The notes under the pieces were generated by a model, which was not told the DNA's origin, made no database searches, and saw only the letters and a list, made by a program, of their open reading frames with translations. From contig NW_027077451.1 of the NCBI RefSeq assembly GCF_963924675.1, forward strand, positions 372,001 to 436,000: a stretch of 64,000 bases of DNA. The letters run 5' to 3'. Origin of the DNA: Phocoena phocoena (lineage: Eukaryota > Chordata > Mammalia > Artiodactyla > Phocoenidae). The translations under genes and the position numbers were made by a program. Below are positions 11,749-25,741 of this stretch, piece by piece (within the stretch, counting starts at the first letter, position 1; each line of letters opens with the position of its first letter).

Positions 11749-13496
11749 GACAGCTATCCTCCAAAAATATATTGAAGTAAGCCTGCGAAGGGGACTTGAA
11801 AGCGGGGCAGAATTTCAGGAAAACGATTGCATGTGGTAGACTGGAATTGCCCTGTAAGCATAGGAAAAGAGGCAGAACGTCGACAATGATGCACTTTGCC
11901 AAAAAGGGCGTATACGTTTTTTCCTGAATATATTCAGGAAAAAACGCATACGCCCTTTTTGGCCAACCAAGCAAGCCTGTAAAGGAAATCTGCACTACAA
12001 TGAAATCTCACTGCCCCCCCGGGCAAAAGGGTCATCTGAAAAAAGTGTAAAATCCAGAAAGGTAGGACAGGATATGGAGAACAGGGAGCCTTGTTATGCT
12101 GATTGGCAGGATGTAAATTGCCAGCAGCCACCCTGGAGAAGTGTATGGTGTTTCCTGAAACACGTAAGAAACAAAGCAACACAGCCTATGGCACTTCCAC
12201 TTATGGTCCTATAGCTTACGGAAATTAAAATCAAAAACAGACAGCCACCCCAATATTTGGGACGGCTGTGTTCACAAGAAGCTCGTCTACAGTATCAGGT
12301 AAATATCCCAGAAAGCAAAAAATGGATAAAGAAGTTGTGGCACGTACGTGCAATGCAATATCACTCAGCAATGAAATCTGTGTCATCAGGCCCGTAGCGG
12401 CATAGTAAGTGGATGCAGGTACGGTGATTCTACGTGAACTACGTCACACAGAAAAAGAAACATCATAAGATATCACTAATACACGGAATGTAAACTTGAC
12501 TACACATGAACTGAATTACAAAACAGAACAGGGTCTCAAATTTAGAAAAACAACTAGTGCTTGCTTATGGGGAAAGGTGCCTTGGGGTGCTGCATAAAAC
12601 CAGACACTGAAATTAGCACAGATAACTTTCCATAAGCCAAATATGTAATAGACAAGACCTACTCCTTGCTCAACGAAATGGAACCAACACCACATATGCA
12701 ACGCCTAGGAATATACCTGACTAGGAAGAATCTTAAAACCCATGGATATATATGTCTCCGTAAGAGAATCAAGCATGTGTACAGCGGCCGATACGCAGCA
12801 GTGAAAATCCGATAAATCCCATTATCAAAATAAATTTCGAAAACAAAACACAAAGACAGTGAAATAGAGAGCAATTCTTAAATAATTCACTCAGGGCATG
12901 TGATGCAACCGGGATTGACCACATCTACACCCAGAGCTGATTGAGACATAAGGCTGGACACTTCTGGCTGATAGCACTGGTGAGTTTCGGTGAGCAAATG
13001 CAGACACTTTGAAGTCATACTGCATGGTACCTATTCCATGGGTCCCAACTCTCCAGGTTCAAGGCATTCTTCCTCCAGCTAAAACATGCATGGGAAACCC
13101 AGAGTATCGTCCACCGTGTGATTGGGAAACGATTTAAAATGCATCTCAGTTTTCGTATCCTGGTCCTCGGGTTCACCATTCCAGATGCTTTACTAAAACT
13201 CTTCCCGCTTGGAGAGTCAGTGCCTTTAACCTCCTGTTTGGCACAGCTTGCAATTTCTGTGCAAGATGAACAGGAATAGGGAGAACCAATGAGAGACTAG
13301 CTGTAGGTGTCTGTACGGGCAAATGTAACACTCATTTCCCACCAGGAAGAGGAATTAACCAAAGGCTCAGCGTGCCCTGCCGGAAACAGATTAGGGCCTG
13401 AAGCAATCCTGCGGTTTTGTGCCCAGCTCACAAGAAAGCGAGTTGAAGAAAGGAGCTCAGGGGCACTGTAATTCACAAACCTGCAGAGTTATAAAT
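11749..13496 (+). repeat. Satellite monomer 6
   Basis: 1,748 bp. Palindrome 11895-11966 has two left-arm mismatches (TTTGCC, GTATACG). Confidence 0.93.
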
Positions 13497-15244
13497 GACA
13501 GCTATCCTCCAAAAATATATTGAAGTAAGCCTGCGAAGGGGACTTGAAAGCGGGGCAGAATTTCAGGAAAACGATTGCAGGTGGTAGACTGGAATTGCCC
13601 TGTAAGCATAGGAAAAGAGGCAGAACGTCGACAATGATGCACTTGGCCAAAAAGGGCGTATGCGTTTTTTCCTGAATATATTCAGGAAAAAACGCATTCG
13701 CCCTTTTTGGCCAACCAAGCAAGCCTGTAAAGCAAATTTGCATTACAATGAAATCTCACTGCCCCCCCAGGCAAAAGGGCCATCTGAAAAAAGTGTAAAA
13801 TCCAGAAAGGTAGGACAGGATATGGAGAACAGGGAGCCTTGTTATGCTGATTGGCAGGATGTAAATTGCCAGCAGCCACCCTGGAGAAGTGTATGGTGTT
13901 TCCTGAAACACGTAAGAAACAAAGCAACACAGCCTATGGCACTTCCACTTATGGTCCTATAGCTTACGGAAATTAAAATCAAAAACAGAGAGCCACCCCA
14001 ATATTTGGGACGGCTGTGTTCACAAGAAGCTCGTCTACAGTATCAGGTAAATATCCCAGAAAGCAAAAAATGGATAAAGAAGTTGTGGCACGTACGTGCA
14101 ATGCAATATAACTCAGCAATGAAATCTGTGTCATCAGGCCCGTAGCGGCATAGTAAGTGGATGCAGGTACGGTGATTCTACGTGAACTACGTCACACAGA
14201 AAAAGAAACATCATAAGATATCACTAATACACGGAATGTAAACTTGACTACACATGAACTGAATTACAAAACAGAACAGGGTCTCAAATTTAGAAAACCA
14301 ACTAGTGCTTGCTTATGGGGAAAGGTGCGTTGGGGTGCTGCATAAAACCAGAGACTGAAATTAGCACAGATAACATTCCATAAGCCAAATATGTAATAGA
14401 CAAGACCTACTCCTTGCTCAACGAAATGGACTCAACACCACATATTCAACGCCTAGGAATATACCTGACTAGGAAGAATCTTAAAACCCATGGATATATA
14501 TGTCTCGTTAAGAGAATCAAGCGTGTGTACAGCGGCGGAAATGCAGCAGTGAAAATCCGATAAATCCCATTATCAAAATAAATTTCGAAAACAAAACACA
14601 AAGACAGTGAAATAGAGAGCAATTCTTAAATAATTCACTCAGGGCATGTGATGCAACCGGGATTTACCACATCTTCACCCAGAGCTGGTTGAGACATAAG
14701 GCTGGACACTTCTGGCTGATAGCACTGGTGAGTTTCGGTGAGCAAATGCAGACCCTTTGAAGTCATACTGCATGGTACCCATTCCATGGGTCCCAACTCT
14801 CCAGGTTCAAGGCATTCTTCCTCCAGCTAAAACATGCATGGGAAACCCAGAGTATCGTCCACCGTGTGATTGGGAAACGATTTAAAATGCATCTCAGTTT
14901 TCGTATCCTGGTCCTCGGGTTCACCATTCCAGATGCTTTACTAACACTCTCCCCGCTTGGAGAGTCAGTGCCTTTAACCTCCTGTTTGGCACAGCTTGCC
15001 ATTTCTGTGCAAGATGAACAGGAATAGGGAGAACCAATGAGAGACTAGCTGTAGGTGTCTGCACGGGCAAATGTAACGCTCATTGCCCACCTGGAAGAGG
15101 AATTAAACAAAGGCTCAGTGTGCCCTGCTGGAAACAGATTAGGGCCTGAAGCAATCTTGCGGTTTTGTGCCCAGCTCACAAGAAAGCGAGTTGAAGAAAG
15201 GAGCTCAGGGGCACTGTACTTCACAAACCTGCAGAGTTATAAAT
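13497..15244 (+). repeat. Satellite monomer 7
   Basis: 1,748 bp. Palindrome 13643-13714 has one right-arm mismatch (GCATTCG). Has CCCCCCCAGG at the C-run. Confidence 0.93.
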
Positions 15245-16999
15245 GACAGCTATCCTCCAAAAATATATTGAAGTAAGCCTGCGAAGGGGACTTGAAAGCG
15301 GGGCTGAATTTCAGGAAAACGATTGCAGGGGGTAGACTGGAATTGCCCTGAAAGCATAGGAAAAGAGGCACAACGTCGACAAAGATGCACTTGGCCAAAA
15401 AGGGCGTATGCGTTTTTTCCTGAATATATTCAGGAAAAAACGCATACGCCCTTTTTGGCCAACCAAGCAAGCCTGTAAAGGAAATCTGCACTACAATGAA
15501 ATCTCACTGCCCCCCCCCCCCCCGGGCAGAAGGGCCATCTGAAAAAAGTGTAAAATCCAGAAAGTTAGGACAGGATATGGAGAACAGGGAGCCTTGTTAT
15601 GCTGATTGGCAGGATGTAAATTGCCAGCAGCCACCCTGGAGAAGTGTATGGTGTTTCCTGAAACATGTAAGAAACAAAGCAACACAGCCTATGGCACTTC
15701 CACTTATGGTCCTATAGCTTACGGAAATTAAAATCAAAAACAGACGGCCACCCCAATATTTGGGACGGCTGTGTTCACAAGAAGCTCGTCTACAGTATCA
15801 GGTAAATATCCCAGAAAGCAAAAAATGGATAAAGAAGTTGTGGCACGTACGTGCAATGCAATATCACTCAGCAATGAAATCTGTGTCATCAGGCCTGTAG
15901 CGGCATAGTAAGTGGATGCAGGTACGGTGATTCTACGTGAACTACGTCACACAGAAAAAGAAACATCATAAGATATCACTAATACACGGAATGTAAACTT
16001 GACTACACATGAAGTGAATTACAAAACAGAACAGGGTCTCAAATTTAGAAAACCAACTAGTGCTTGCTTTTGGGGAAAGGTGCGTTGGGGTGCTGCATAA
16101 AACCAGAGACTGAAATTAGCACAGATAACATTCCATAAGCCAAATATGTAATAGACAAGACCTACTCCTTGCTCAACGAAATGGACTCAACACCACATAT
16201 TCAACGCCTAGGAATATACCTGACTAGGAAGAATCTTAAAACCCATGGATATATATGTGTCCGTAACAGAATCAAGCGTGTGTACAGCGGCGGAAATGCA
16301 GCAGTGAAAATCCGATAAATCCCATTATCAAAATAAATTTCGAAAACAAAACACAAAGACAGTGAAATAGAGAGCAATTCTTAAATAATTCACTCAGGGC
16401 ATGTGATGCAACCGGGATTGACCACATCTACACCCAGAGCTTGTTGAGACATAAGGCTGGACACTTCAGGCTGATAGCAATGGTGAGTTTCGGTGAGCAA
16501 ATGCAGACCCTTTGAAGTCATACTGCATGGTACCCATTCCATGGGTCCCAACTCTCCAGGCTCAAGGGATTCTTCCTCCAGCTAAAACATGCATGGGAAA
16601 CCCAGAGTATCGTCCACCGTGTGATTGGGAAATGATTTAAAATGCATCTCAGTTTTCGTTTCCTGGTCCTCGGGTTCACCATTCCAGATGCTTTACTAAC
16701 ACTCTCCCCGCTTGGAGAGTCAGTGCCTTTAACCTCCTGTTTGGCACAGCTTGCAATTTCTGTGCAAGATGAACAGGAATAGGGAGAACCAATGAGAGAC
16801 TAGCTGTAGGTGTCTGCACGGGCAAATGTAACGCTCATTGCCCACCAGTAAGAGGAATTAAACAAAGGCTCAGTGTGCCCTGCTGGAAACAGATTAGGGC
16901 CTGAAGAAATCCTGCGGTTTTGTGCCCAGCTCACAAGAAAGCGAGTTGAAGAAAGGAGCTCAGGGGCACTGTACTTCACAAACCTGCAGAGTTATAAAG
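15245..16999 (+). repeat. Satellite monomer 8
   Basis: 1,755 bp. The extra 7 bp come from a 14-base C run (about 15510-15523) where most monomers have 6 or 7. Perfect palindrome at 15391-15462. Confidence 0.93.
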
Positions 17000-18747
17000 G
17001 ACAGCTATCCTCCAAAAATATATTGAAGTAAGCCTGCGAAGGGGACTTGAAAGCGGGGCTGAATTTCAGGAAAACGATTGCAGGGGGTAGACTGGAATTG
17101 CCCTGAAAGCATAGGAAAAGAGGCACAACGTCGACAATGATGCACTTGGCCAAAAAGGGCGTATGCGTTTTTTCCTGAATATATTCAGGAAAAAACGCAT
17201 ACGCCCTTTTTGGCCAAGCAAGCAAGCCTGTAAAGTAAATCTGCACTACAATGAAATCTCACTGCCCCCCCGGGCAAAAGGGCCATCTGAAAAAAGTATA
17301 AAATCCAGAAAGGTAGGACAGGATATGGAGAACAGGGAGCCTTGTTATGCTGATTGGCAGGATGTAAATTGCCAGCAGCCACCCTGGAGAAGTGTATGGT
17401 GTTTCCTGAAACACGTAAGAAACAAAGCAACACAGCCTATGGCACTTCCACTTATGGTCCTATAGCTTACGGAAATTAAAATCAAAAACAGACAGCCACC
17501 CCAATATTTGGGACGGCTGTGTTCACAAGAAGCTCGTCTACAGTATCAGGTAAATATCCCAGAAAGCAAAAAATGGATAAAGAAGTTGTGGCACGTACGT
17601 GCAATGCAATATCACTCAGCAATGAAATCTGTGTCATCAGGCCCGTAGCGGCATAGTGAGTGGATGCAGGTACGGTGATTCTACGTGAACTACGTCACAC
17701 AGAAAAAGAAACATCATAAGATATCACTAATACACGGAATGTAAACTTGACTACACATGAACTGAATTACAAAACAGAACAGGGTCTCAAATTTAGAAAA
17801 CCAACTAGTGCTTGCTTATGGGGAAAGGTGCGTTGGGGTGCTGCATAAAACCAGAGTCTGAAATTAGCACAGATAACATTCCATAAGCCAAATATGTAAT
17901 AGACAAGACCTACTCCTTGCTCAACGAAATGGACTCAACACCACATATTCAACGCCTAGGAATATACCTGACTAGGAAGAATCTTAAAACCCATGGATAT
18001 ATATGTGTCCGTAAGAGAATCAAGCGTGTGTACAGCGGCGGAAATGCAGCAGTGAAAATCCGATAAATCCCATTATCAAAATAAATTTCGAAAACAAAAC
18101 ACAAAGACAGTGAAATAGAGAGCAATTCTTAAATAATTCACTCAGGGCATGTGATGCAACCGGGATTGACCACATCTACACCCAGAGCTGGTTGAGACAT
18201 AAGGCTGGACACTTCTGGCTGATAGCACTGGTGAGTTTCGGTGAGCAAATGCAGACCCTTTGAAGTCATACTGCATGGTACCCATTCCATGGGTCCCAAC
18301 TCTCCAGGTTCAAGGCATTCTTCCTCCAGCTAAAACATGCATGGGAAACCCAGAGTATCGTCCACCGTGTGATTGGGAAACGATTTAAAATGCATCTCAG
18401 TTTTCGTATCCTGGTCCTCGGGTTCACCATTCCAGATGCTTTACTAACACTCTCCCCGCTTGGAGAGTCAGTGCCTTTAACCTCCTGTTTGGCACAGCTT
18501 GCCATTTCTGTGCAAGATGAACAGGAATAGGGAGAACCAATGAGAGACTAGCTGTAGGTGTCTGCACGGGCAAATGTAACGCTCATTGCCCACCAGGAAG
18601 AGGAATTAAACAAAGGCTCAGTGTGCCCTGCTGGAAACAGATTAGGGCCTGAAGCAATCCTGCGGTTTTGTGCCCAGCTCACAAGAAAGCGAGTTGAAGA
18701 AAGGAGCTCAGGGGCACTGTACTTCACAAACCTGCAGAGTTATAAAT
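17000..18747 (+). repeat. Satellite monomer 9
   Basis: 1,748 bp, perfect palindrome at 17146-17217. Starts with ATAAAGGACAGC instead of ATAAATGACAGC, a variant shared with monomers 12 and 14 and with the right-hand array at 63199. Confidence 0.93.
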
Positions 18748-20497
18748 GACAGCTATCCTCCAAAAATATATTGAAGTAAGCCTGCGAAGGGGACTTGAAA
18801 GCGGGGCTGAATTTCAGGAAAACGATTGCAGGGGGTAGACTGGAATTGCCCTGAAAGCATAGGAAAAGAGGCACAACGTCGACAATGATGCACTTGGCCA
18901 AAAAGGGCGTATGCGTTTTTTCCTGAATATATTCAGGAAAAAACGCATACGCCCTTTTTGGCCAACCAAGCAAGCCTGTAAAGGAAATCTGCACTACAAT
19001 GAAATCTCACTGCCCACCCCCGGGCAAAAGGGCCATCTGAAAAAAGTGTAAAATCCAGAAAGGTAGGACAGGATATGGAGAACAGGGAGCCTTGTTATGC
19101 TGATTGGCAGGATGTAAATTGCCAGCAGCCACCCTGGAGAAGTGTATGGTGTTTCCTGAAACACATAAGAAACAAAGCAACACAGCCTATGGCACTTCCA
19201 CTTATGGTCCTATAGCTTACGGAAATTAAAATCAAATACAGACAGCCACCCCAATATTTGGGACGGCTGTGTTCACAAGAAGCTCGTCTACAGTATCAGG
19301 TAAATATCCCAGAAAGCAAACAATGGATAAAGAAGTTGTGGCACGTACGTACAATGCAATATCACTCAGCAATGAAATCTGTGTCATCAGGCCCGTAGCG
19401 GCATAGTGAGTGGATGCAGGTACGGTGATTCTACGTGAACTACGTCACACAGAAAAAGAAACATCATAAGATATCACTAATACATGGAATGTAAACTTGA
19501 CTACACATGAACTGAATTACAAAACAGAACAGGGTCTCAAATTTAGAAAACCAACTAGTGCTTGCTTATGGGGAAAGGTGCGTTGGGGTGCTGCATAAAA
19601 CCAGAGACTGAAATTAGCACAGATAACATTCCATAAGCCAAATATGTAATAGACAAGACCTACTCCTTGCTCAACGAAATGGACTCAACACCACATATTC
19701 AACGCCTAGGAATATACCTGACTAGGAAGAATCTTAAAACCCATGGATATATATGTCTCCGTAAGAGAATCAAGCGTGTGTACAGCGGCGGAAATGCAGC
19801 ATTGAAAATCCGATAAATCCCATTATCAAAATAAATTTCGAAAACAAAACACAAAGACAGTGAAATAGAGAGCAATTCTTAAATAATTCACTCAGGGCAT
19901 GTGATGCAACCGGGATTGACCACATCTACACCCAGAGCTGGTTGAGACATAAGGCTGGACACTTCTGGCTGATAGCACTGGTGAGTTTCGGTGAGCAAAT
20001 GCAGACCCTTTGAAGTCATACTGCATGGTACCCATTCCATGGGTCCCAACTCTCCAGGTTCAAGGCATTCTTCCTCCAGCTAAAACATGCATGGGAAACC
20101 CAGAGTATCGTCCACCGTGTGATTGGGAAACGATTTAAAATGCATCTCAGTTTTCGTATCCTGGTCCTCGGGTTCACCATTCCAGATGCTTTACTAACAC
20201 TCTCCCCGCTTGGAGAGTCAGTGCCTTTAACCTCCTGTTTGGCACAGCTTGCCATTTCTGTGCAAGATGAACAGGAATAGGGAGAACCAATGAGAGACTA
20301 GCTGTAGGTGTCTGCACGGGCAAATGTAACGCTCATTGCCCACCAGGAAGAGGAATTAAACAAAGGCTCAGTGTGCCCTGCTGGAAACAGATTAGGGCCT
20401 GAAGCAATCCTGCGGTTTTGTGCCCAGCTAACAAGAAAGTGAGTTGAAGAAAGGAGCTCAGGGGCACTGTACTTCACAAACCTGCAGAGTTATAAAT
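18748..20497 (+). repeat. Satellite monomer 10
   Basis: 1,750 bp, perfect palindrome at 18894-18965. The C-run reads CCCACCCCCGGG, accounting for the length difference. Confidence 0.93.
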
Positions 20498-22244
20498 GAC
20501 AGCTATCCTCCAAAAATATATTGAAGTAAGCCTGCGAAGGGGACTTGAAAGCGGGGCTGAATTTCAGGAAAACGATTGCAGGGGGTAGACTGGAATTGCC
20601 CTGAAAGCATAGGAAAAGAGGCACAACGTCGACAATGATGCACTTGGCCAAAAAGGGCGTATGCGTTTTTTCCTGAATATATTCAGGAAAAAACGCATAC
20701 GCCCTTTTTGGCCCACCAAGCAAGCCTGTAAAGGAAATGTGCACTACAATGAAGTCTCACTGCCCCCCGGGCAAGAGGGCCATCTGAAAAAAGTGTAAAA
20801 TCCAGAAAGGTAGGACAGGATATGGAGAACAGGGAGCCTTGTTATGCTGATTGGCAGGATGTAAATTGCCAGCAGCCACCCTGGAGAAGTGTATGGTGTT
20901 TCCTGAAACACGTAAGAAACAAAGCAACACAGCCTATGGCACTTCCACTTATGGTCCTATAGCTTACGGAAATTAAAATCAAAAACAGACAGCCACCCCA
21001 ATATTTGGGACGGCTGTGTTCACAAGAAGCTCGTCTACAGTATCAGGTAAATATCCCAGAAAGCAAAAAATGCATAAAGAAGTTGTGGCACGTACGTGCA
21101 ATGCAATATCACTCAGCAATGAAATCTGTGTCATCAGGCCCGTAGCGGCATAGTGAGTGGATGCAGGTACAGTGATTCTACGTGAACTACGTCACACAGA
21201 AAAAGAAACATCATAAGATATCACTAATACACGGAATGTAAACTTGACTACACATGAACTGAATTACAAAACAGAACAGGGTCTCAAATTTAGAAAACCA
21301 ACTAGTGCTTGCTTATGGGGAAAGTTGCGTTGGGGTGCTGCATAAAACCAGAGACTGAAATTAGCACAGATAACATTCCATAAGCCAAATAAGTAATAGA
21401 CAAGACCTACTCCTTGCTCAACGAAATGGACTCAACACCACATATTCAACGCCTAGGAATATACCTGACTAGGAAGAATCTTAAAACCCATGGATATATA
21501 TGTCTCCGTAAGAGAATCAAGCGTGTGTACAGCGGCGGAAATGCAGCAGTGAAAATCCGATAAATCCCATTATCAAAATAAATTTCGAAAACAAAACACA
21601 AAGACAGTGAAATAGAGAGCAATTCTTAAATAATTCACTCAGGGCATGTGATGCAACCGGGATTGACCACATCTACACCCAGAGCTGGTTGAGACATAAG
21701 GCTGGACACTTCAGGCTGATAGCACTGGTGAGTTTCGGTGAGCAAATGCAGACCCTTTGAAGTCATACTGCATGGTACCCATTCCATGGGTCCCAACTCT
21801 CCAGGTTCAAGGCATTCTTCCTCCAGCTAAAACATGCATGGGAAACCCAGAGTATCGTCCACCGTGTGATTGGGAAACGATTTAAAATGCATCTCAGTTT
21901 TCGTATCCTGGTCCTCGGGTTCACCATTCCAGATGCTTTACTAACACTCTCCCCGCTTGGAGAGTCAGTGCCTTTAACCTCCTGTTTGGCACAGCTTGCC
22001 ATTTCTGTGCAAGATGAACAGGAATAGGGAGAACCAATGAGAGACTAGCTGTAGGTGTCTGCACGGGCAAATGTAACGCTCATTGCCCACCAGGAAGAGG
22101 AATTAAACAAAGGCTCAGTGTGCCCTGCTGGAAACAGATTAGGGCCTGAAGCAATCCTGCGGTTTTGTGCCCAGCTCACAAGAAAGCGAGTTGAAGAAAG
22201 GAGCTCAGGGGCACTGTACTTCACAAAACTGCAGAGTTATAAAG
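20498..22244 (+). repeat. Satellite monomer 11
   Basis: 1,747 bp. Palindrome 20644-20715 has one mismatch near its right end (GGCCCA). Carries GGGCAAGAGGGCC as in monomer 4. Confidence 0.93.
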
Positions 22245-23992
22245 GACAGCTATCCTCCAAAAATATATTGAAGTAAGCCTGCGAAGGGGACTTGAAAGCG
22301 GGGCTGAATTTCAGGAAAACGATTGCAGGGGGTAGACTGGAATTGCCCTGAAAGCATAGGAAAAGAGGCACAACGTCGACAATGATGCACTTGGCCAAAA
22401 AGGGCGTATGCGTTTTTTCCTGAATATATTTAGGAAAAAACGCATACGCCCTTTTTGGCCAACCAAGCAAGCCTGTAAAGGAAATCTGCACTACAATGAA
22501 ATCTCACTGCCCCCCCGGGCAAAAAGGCCATCTGAAAAAAGTGTAAAATCCAGAAAGTTCGGACAGGATATGGAGAACAGGGAGCCTTGTTATGCTGATT
22601 GGCAGGATGTAAATTCCCAGCAGCCACCCTAGAGAAGTGTATGGTGTTTCCTGAAATACGTAAGAAACAAAGCAACACAGCCTATGGCACTTCCACTTAT
22701 GGTCCTATAGCTTACGGAAATTAAAATCAAAAACAGACAGCCACCCCAATATTTGGGACGGCTGTGTTCCCAAAAAGCTCGTCTACAGTATCAGGTAAAT
22801 ATCCCAGAAAGCAAAAAATGGATAAAGAAGTTGTGGCACGTACGTACAATGCAATATCCCTCAGCAATGAAATCTGTGTCATCAGGCCCGTAGCGGCATA
22901 GTGAGTGGATGCAGGTACGGTGATTCTACGTGAACTACGTCACACAGAAAAAGAAACATCATAAGATATCACTAATACACGGAATGTAAACTTGACTACA
23001 CATGAACTGAATTACAAAAAAGAACAGGGTCTCAAATTTAGAAAACCAACTAGTGCTTGCTTATGGGGAAAGGTGCCTTGGGGTGCTGCATAAAACCAGA
23101 GACTGAAATTAGCACAGATAACATTCCATAAGCCAAATATGTAATAGACAAGACCTACTCCTTGCTCAACGAAATGGACTCAACACCACATATTCAACGC
23201 CTAGGAATATACCTGACTAGGAAGAATCTTAAAACCCATGGATATATATGTCTCCGTAAGAGAATCAAGCGTGTGTACAGCGGCGGAAATGCAGCAGTGA
23301 AAATCCGATAAATCCCATTATCAAAATAAATTTCGAAAACAAAACACAAAGACAGTGAAATAGAGAGCAATTCTTAAATAATTCACTCAGGGCATGTGAT
23401 GCAACCGGGATTGACCACATCTACACCCAGAGCTGGTTGAGACATAAGGCTGGACACTTCTGGCTGATAGCACTGGTGAGTTTCGGTGAGCAAATGCAGA
23501 CCCTTTGAAGTCATACAGCATGGTACTCATTCCATGGGTCCCAACTCTCCAGGTTCAAGGCATTCTTCCTCCAGCTAAAACATGCATGGGAAACCCAGAG
23601 TATCGTCCACCGTGTGATTGGGAAACGATTTAAAATGCATCTCAGTTTTCGTATCCTGGTCCTCGGGTTCACCATTCCAGATGCTTTACTAACACTCTCC
23701 CCGCTTGGAGAGTCAGTGCCTTTAACCTCCTGTTTGGCACAGCTTGCCATTTCTGTGCAAGATGAACAGGAATAGGGAGAACCAATGAGAGACTAGCTGT
23801 AGGTGTCTGCACGGGCAAATGTAACGCTCATTGCCCACCAGGAAGAGGAATTAAACAAAGGCTCAGTGTGCCCTGCTGGAAACAGATTAGGGCCTGAAGC
23901 AATCCTGCGGTTTTGTGCCCAGCTCACAAGAAAGCGAGTTGAAGAAAGGAGCTCAGGGGCACTGTACTTCACAAACCTGCAGAGTTATAAAT
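22245..23992 (+). repeat. Satellite monomer 12 (mosaic)
   Basis: 1,748 bp. From about 22.03 to 22.85 kb it shares private variants with monomer 14 (TATTTAGG in the palindrome, CCACCCTAGAG, GTTCCCAAAAAGC). From there on it shares private variants with the region near 28.1-29.5 kb (ATATCCCTCAGC, CATACAGCATGGTACTC). Confidence 0.93.
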
Positions 23993-25741
23993 GACAGCTA
24001 TCCTCCAAAAATATATTGAAGTAAGCCTGCGAAGGGGACTTGAAAGCGGGGCTGAATTTCAGGAAAACGATTGCAGGGGGTAGACTGGAATTGCCCTGAA
24101 AGCATAGGAAAAGAGGCACAACGTCGACAATGATGCACTTGGCCAAAAAGGGCGTATGCGTTTTTTCCTGAATATATTCAGGAAAAAACGCATACGCCCT
24201 TTTTGGCCAACCAAGCAAGCCTGTAAAGGAAATCTGCACTACAATGAAATCTCACTGCCCCCCCCGGGCAAAAGGGCCATCTGAAAAAAGTGTAAAATCC
24301 AGAAAGGTAGGACAGGATATGGAGAACAGGGAGCCTTGTTATGCTGATTGGCAGGATGTAAATTGCCAGCAGCCACCCTGGAGAAGTGTATGGTGTTTCC
24401 TGAAACACGTAAGAAACAAAGCAACACAGCCTATGGCACTTCCACTTATGGTCCTATAGCTTACAGAAATTAAAATCAAAAACAGACAGCCACCCCAATA
24501 TTTGGGACGGCTGTGTTCACAAGAAGCTCGTCTACAGTATCAGGTAAATATCCCAGAAAGCAAAAAATGGATAAAGAAGTTGTGGCACGTACATGCAATG
24601 CAATATCACTCAGCAATGAAATCTGTGTCATCAGGCCCGTAGCGGCATAGTAAGTGGATGCAGGTACGGTGATTCTACGTGAACTACGTCACACAGAAAA
24701 AGAAACATCATAAGATATCACTAATACACGGAATGTAAACTTGACTACACATGAACTGAATTACAAAACAGAACAGGGTCTCAAATTTAGAAAACCAACT
24801 AGTGCTTGCTTATGGGGAAAGGTGCGTTGGGGTGCTGCATAAAACCAGAGACTGAAATTAGCACAGATAACATTCCATAAGCCAAATATGTAATAGACAA
24901 GACCTACTCCTTGCTCAACGAAATGGACTCAACACCACATATTCAACGCCTAGGAATATACCTGACTAGGAAGAATCTTAAAACCCATGGATATATATGT
25001 CTCCGTAAGAGAATCAAGCGTGTGTACAGCGGCCGAAACGCAGCAGTGAAAATCCGATAAATCCCATTATCAAAATAAATTTTGAAAACAAAACACAAAG
25101 ACAGTGAAATAGAGAGCAATTCTTAAATAATTCACTCAGGGCATGTGATGCAACCGGGATTGACCACATCTAAACCCAGAGCTGGTTGAGACATAAGGCT
25201 GGACACTTCAGCCTGATAGCATTGGTGAGTTTCGGTGAGCAAATGCAGACCCTTTGAAGTCATACTGCATGGTACCCATTCCATGGGTCCCAACTCTCCA
25301 GGTTCAAGGGATTCTTCCTCCAGCTAAAACATGCATGGGAAACCCAGAGTATCGTCCACCGTGTGATTGGGAAACGATTTAAAATGCATCTCAGTTTTCG
25401 TATCCTGGTCCTCGGGTTCACCATTCCAGATGCTTTACTAACACTCTCCCCGCTTGGAGAGTCAGTGCCTTTAACCTCCTGTTTGGCACAGCTTGCAATT
25501 TCTGTGCAAGATGAACAGGAATAGGGAGAACCAATGAGAGACTAGCTGTAGGTGTCTGCACGGGCAAATGTAACGCTCATTGCCCACCAGGAAGAGGAAT
25601 TAAACAAAGGCTCAGTGTGCCCTGCTGGAAACAGATTAGGGCCTGAAGCAATCCTGCGGTTTTGTGCCCAGCTCACAAGAAAGCGAGTTGAAGAAAGGAG
25701 CTCAGGGGCACTGTACTTCACAAAACTGCAGAGTTATAAAG
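23993..25741 (+). repeat. Satellite monomer 13
   Basis: 1,749 bp, perfect palindrome at 24139-24210. The first part matches 29245 onwards; a longer C-run adds bases near 24259. Confidence 0.93.
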
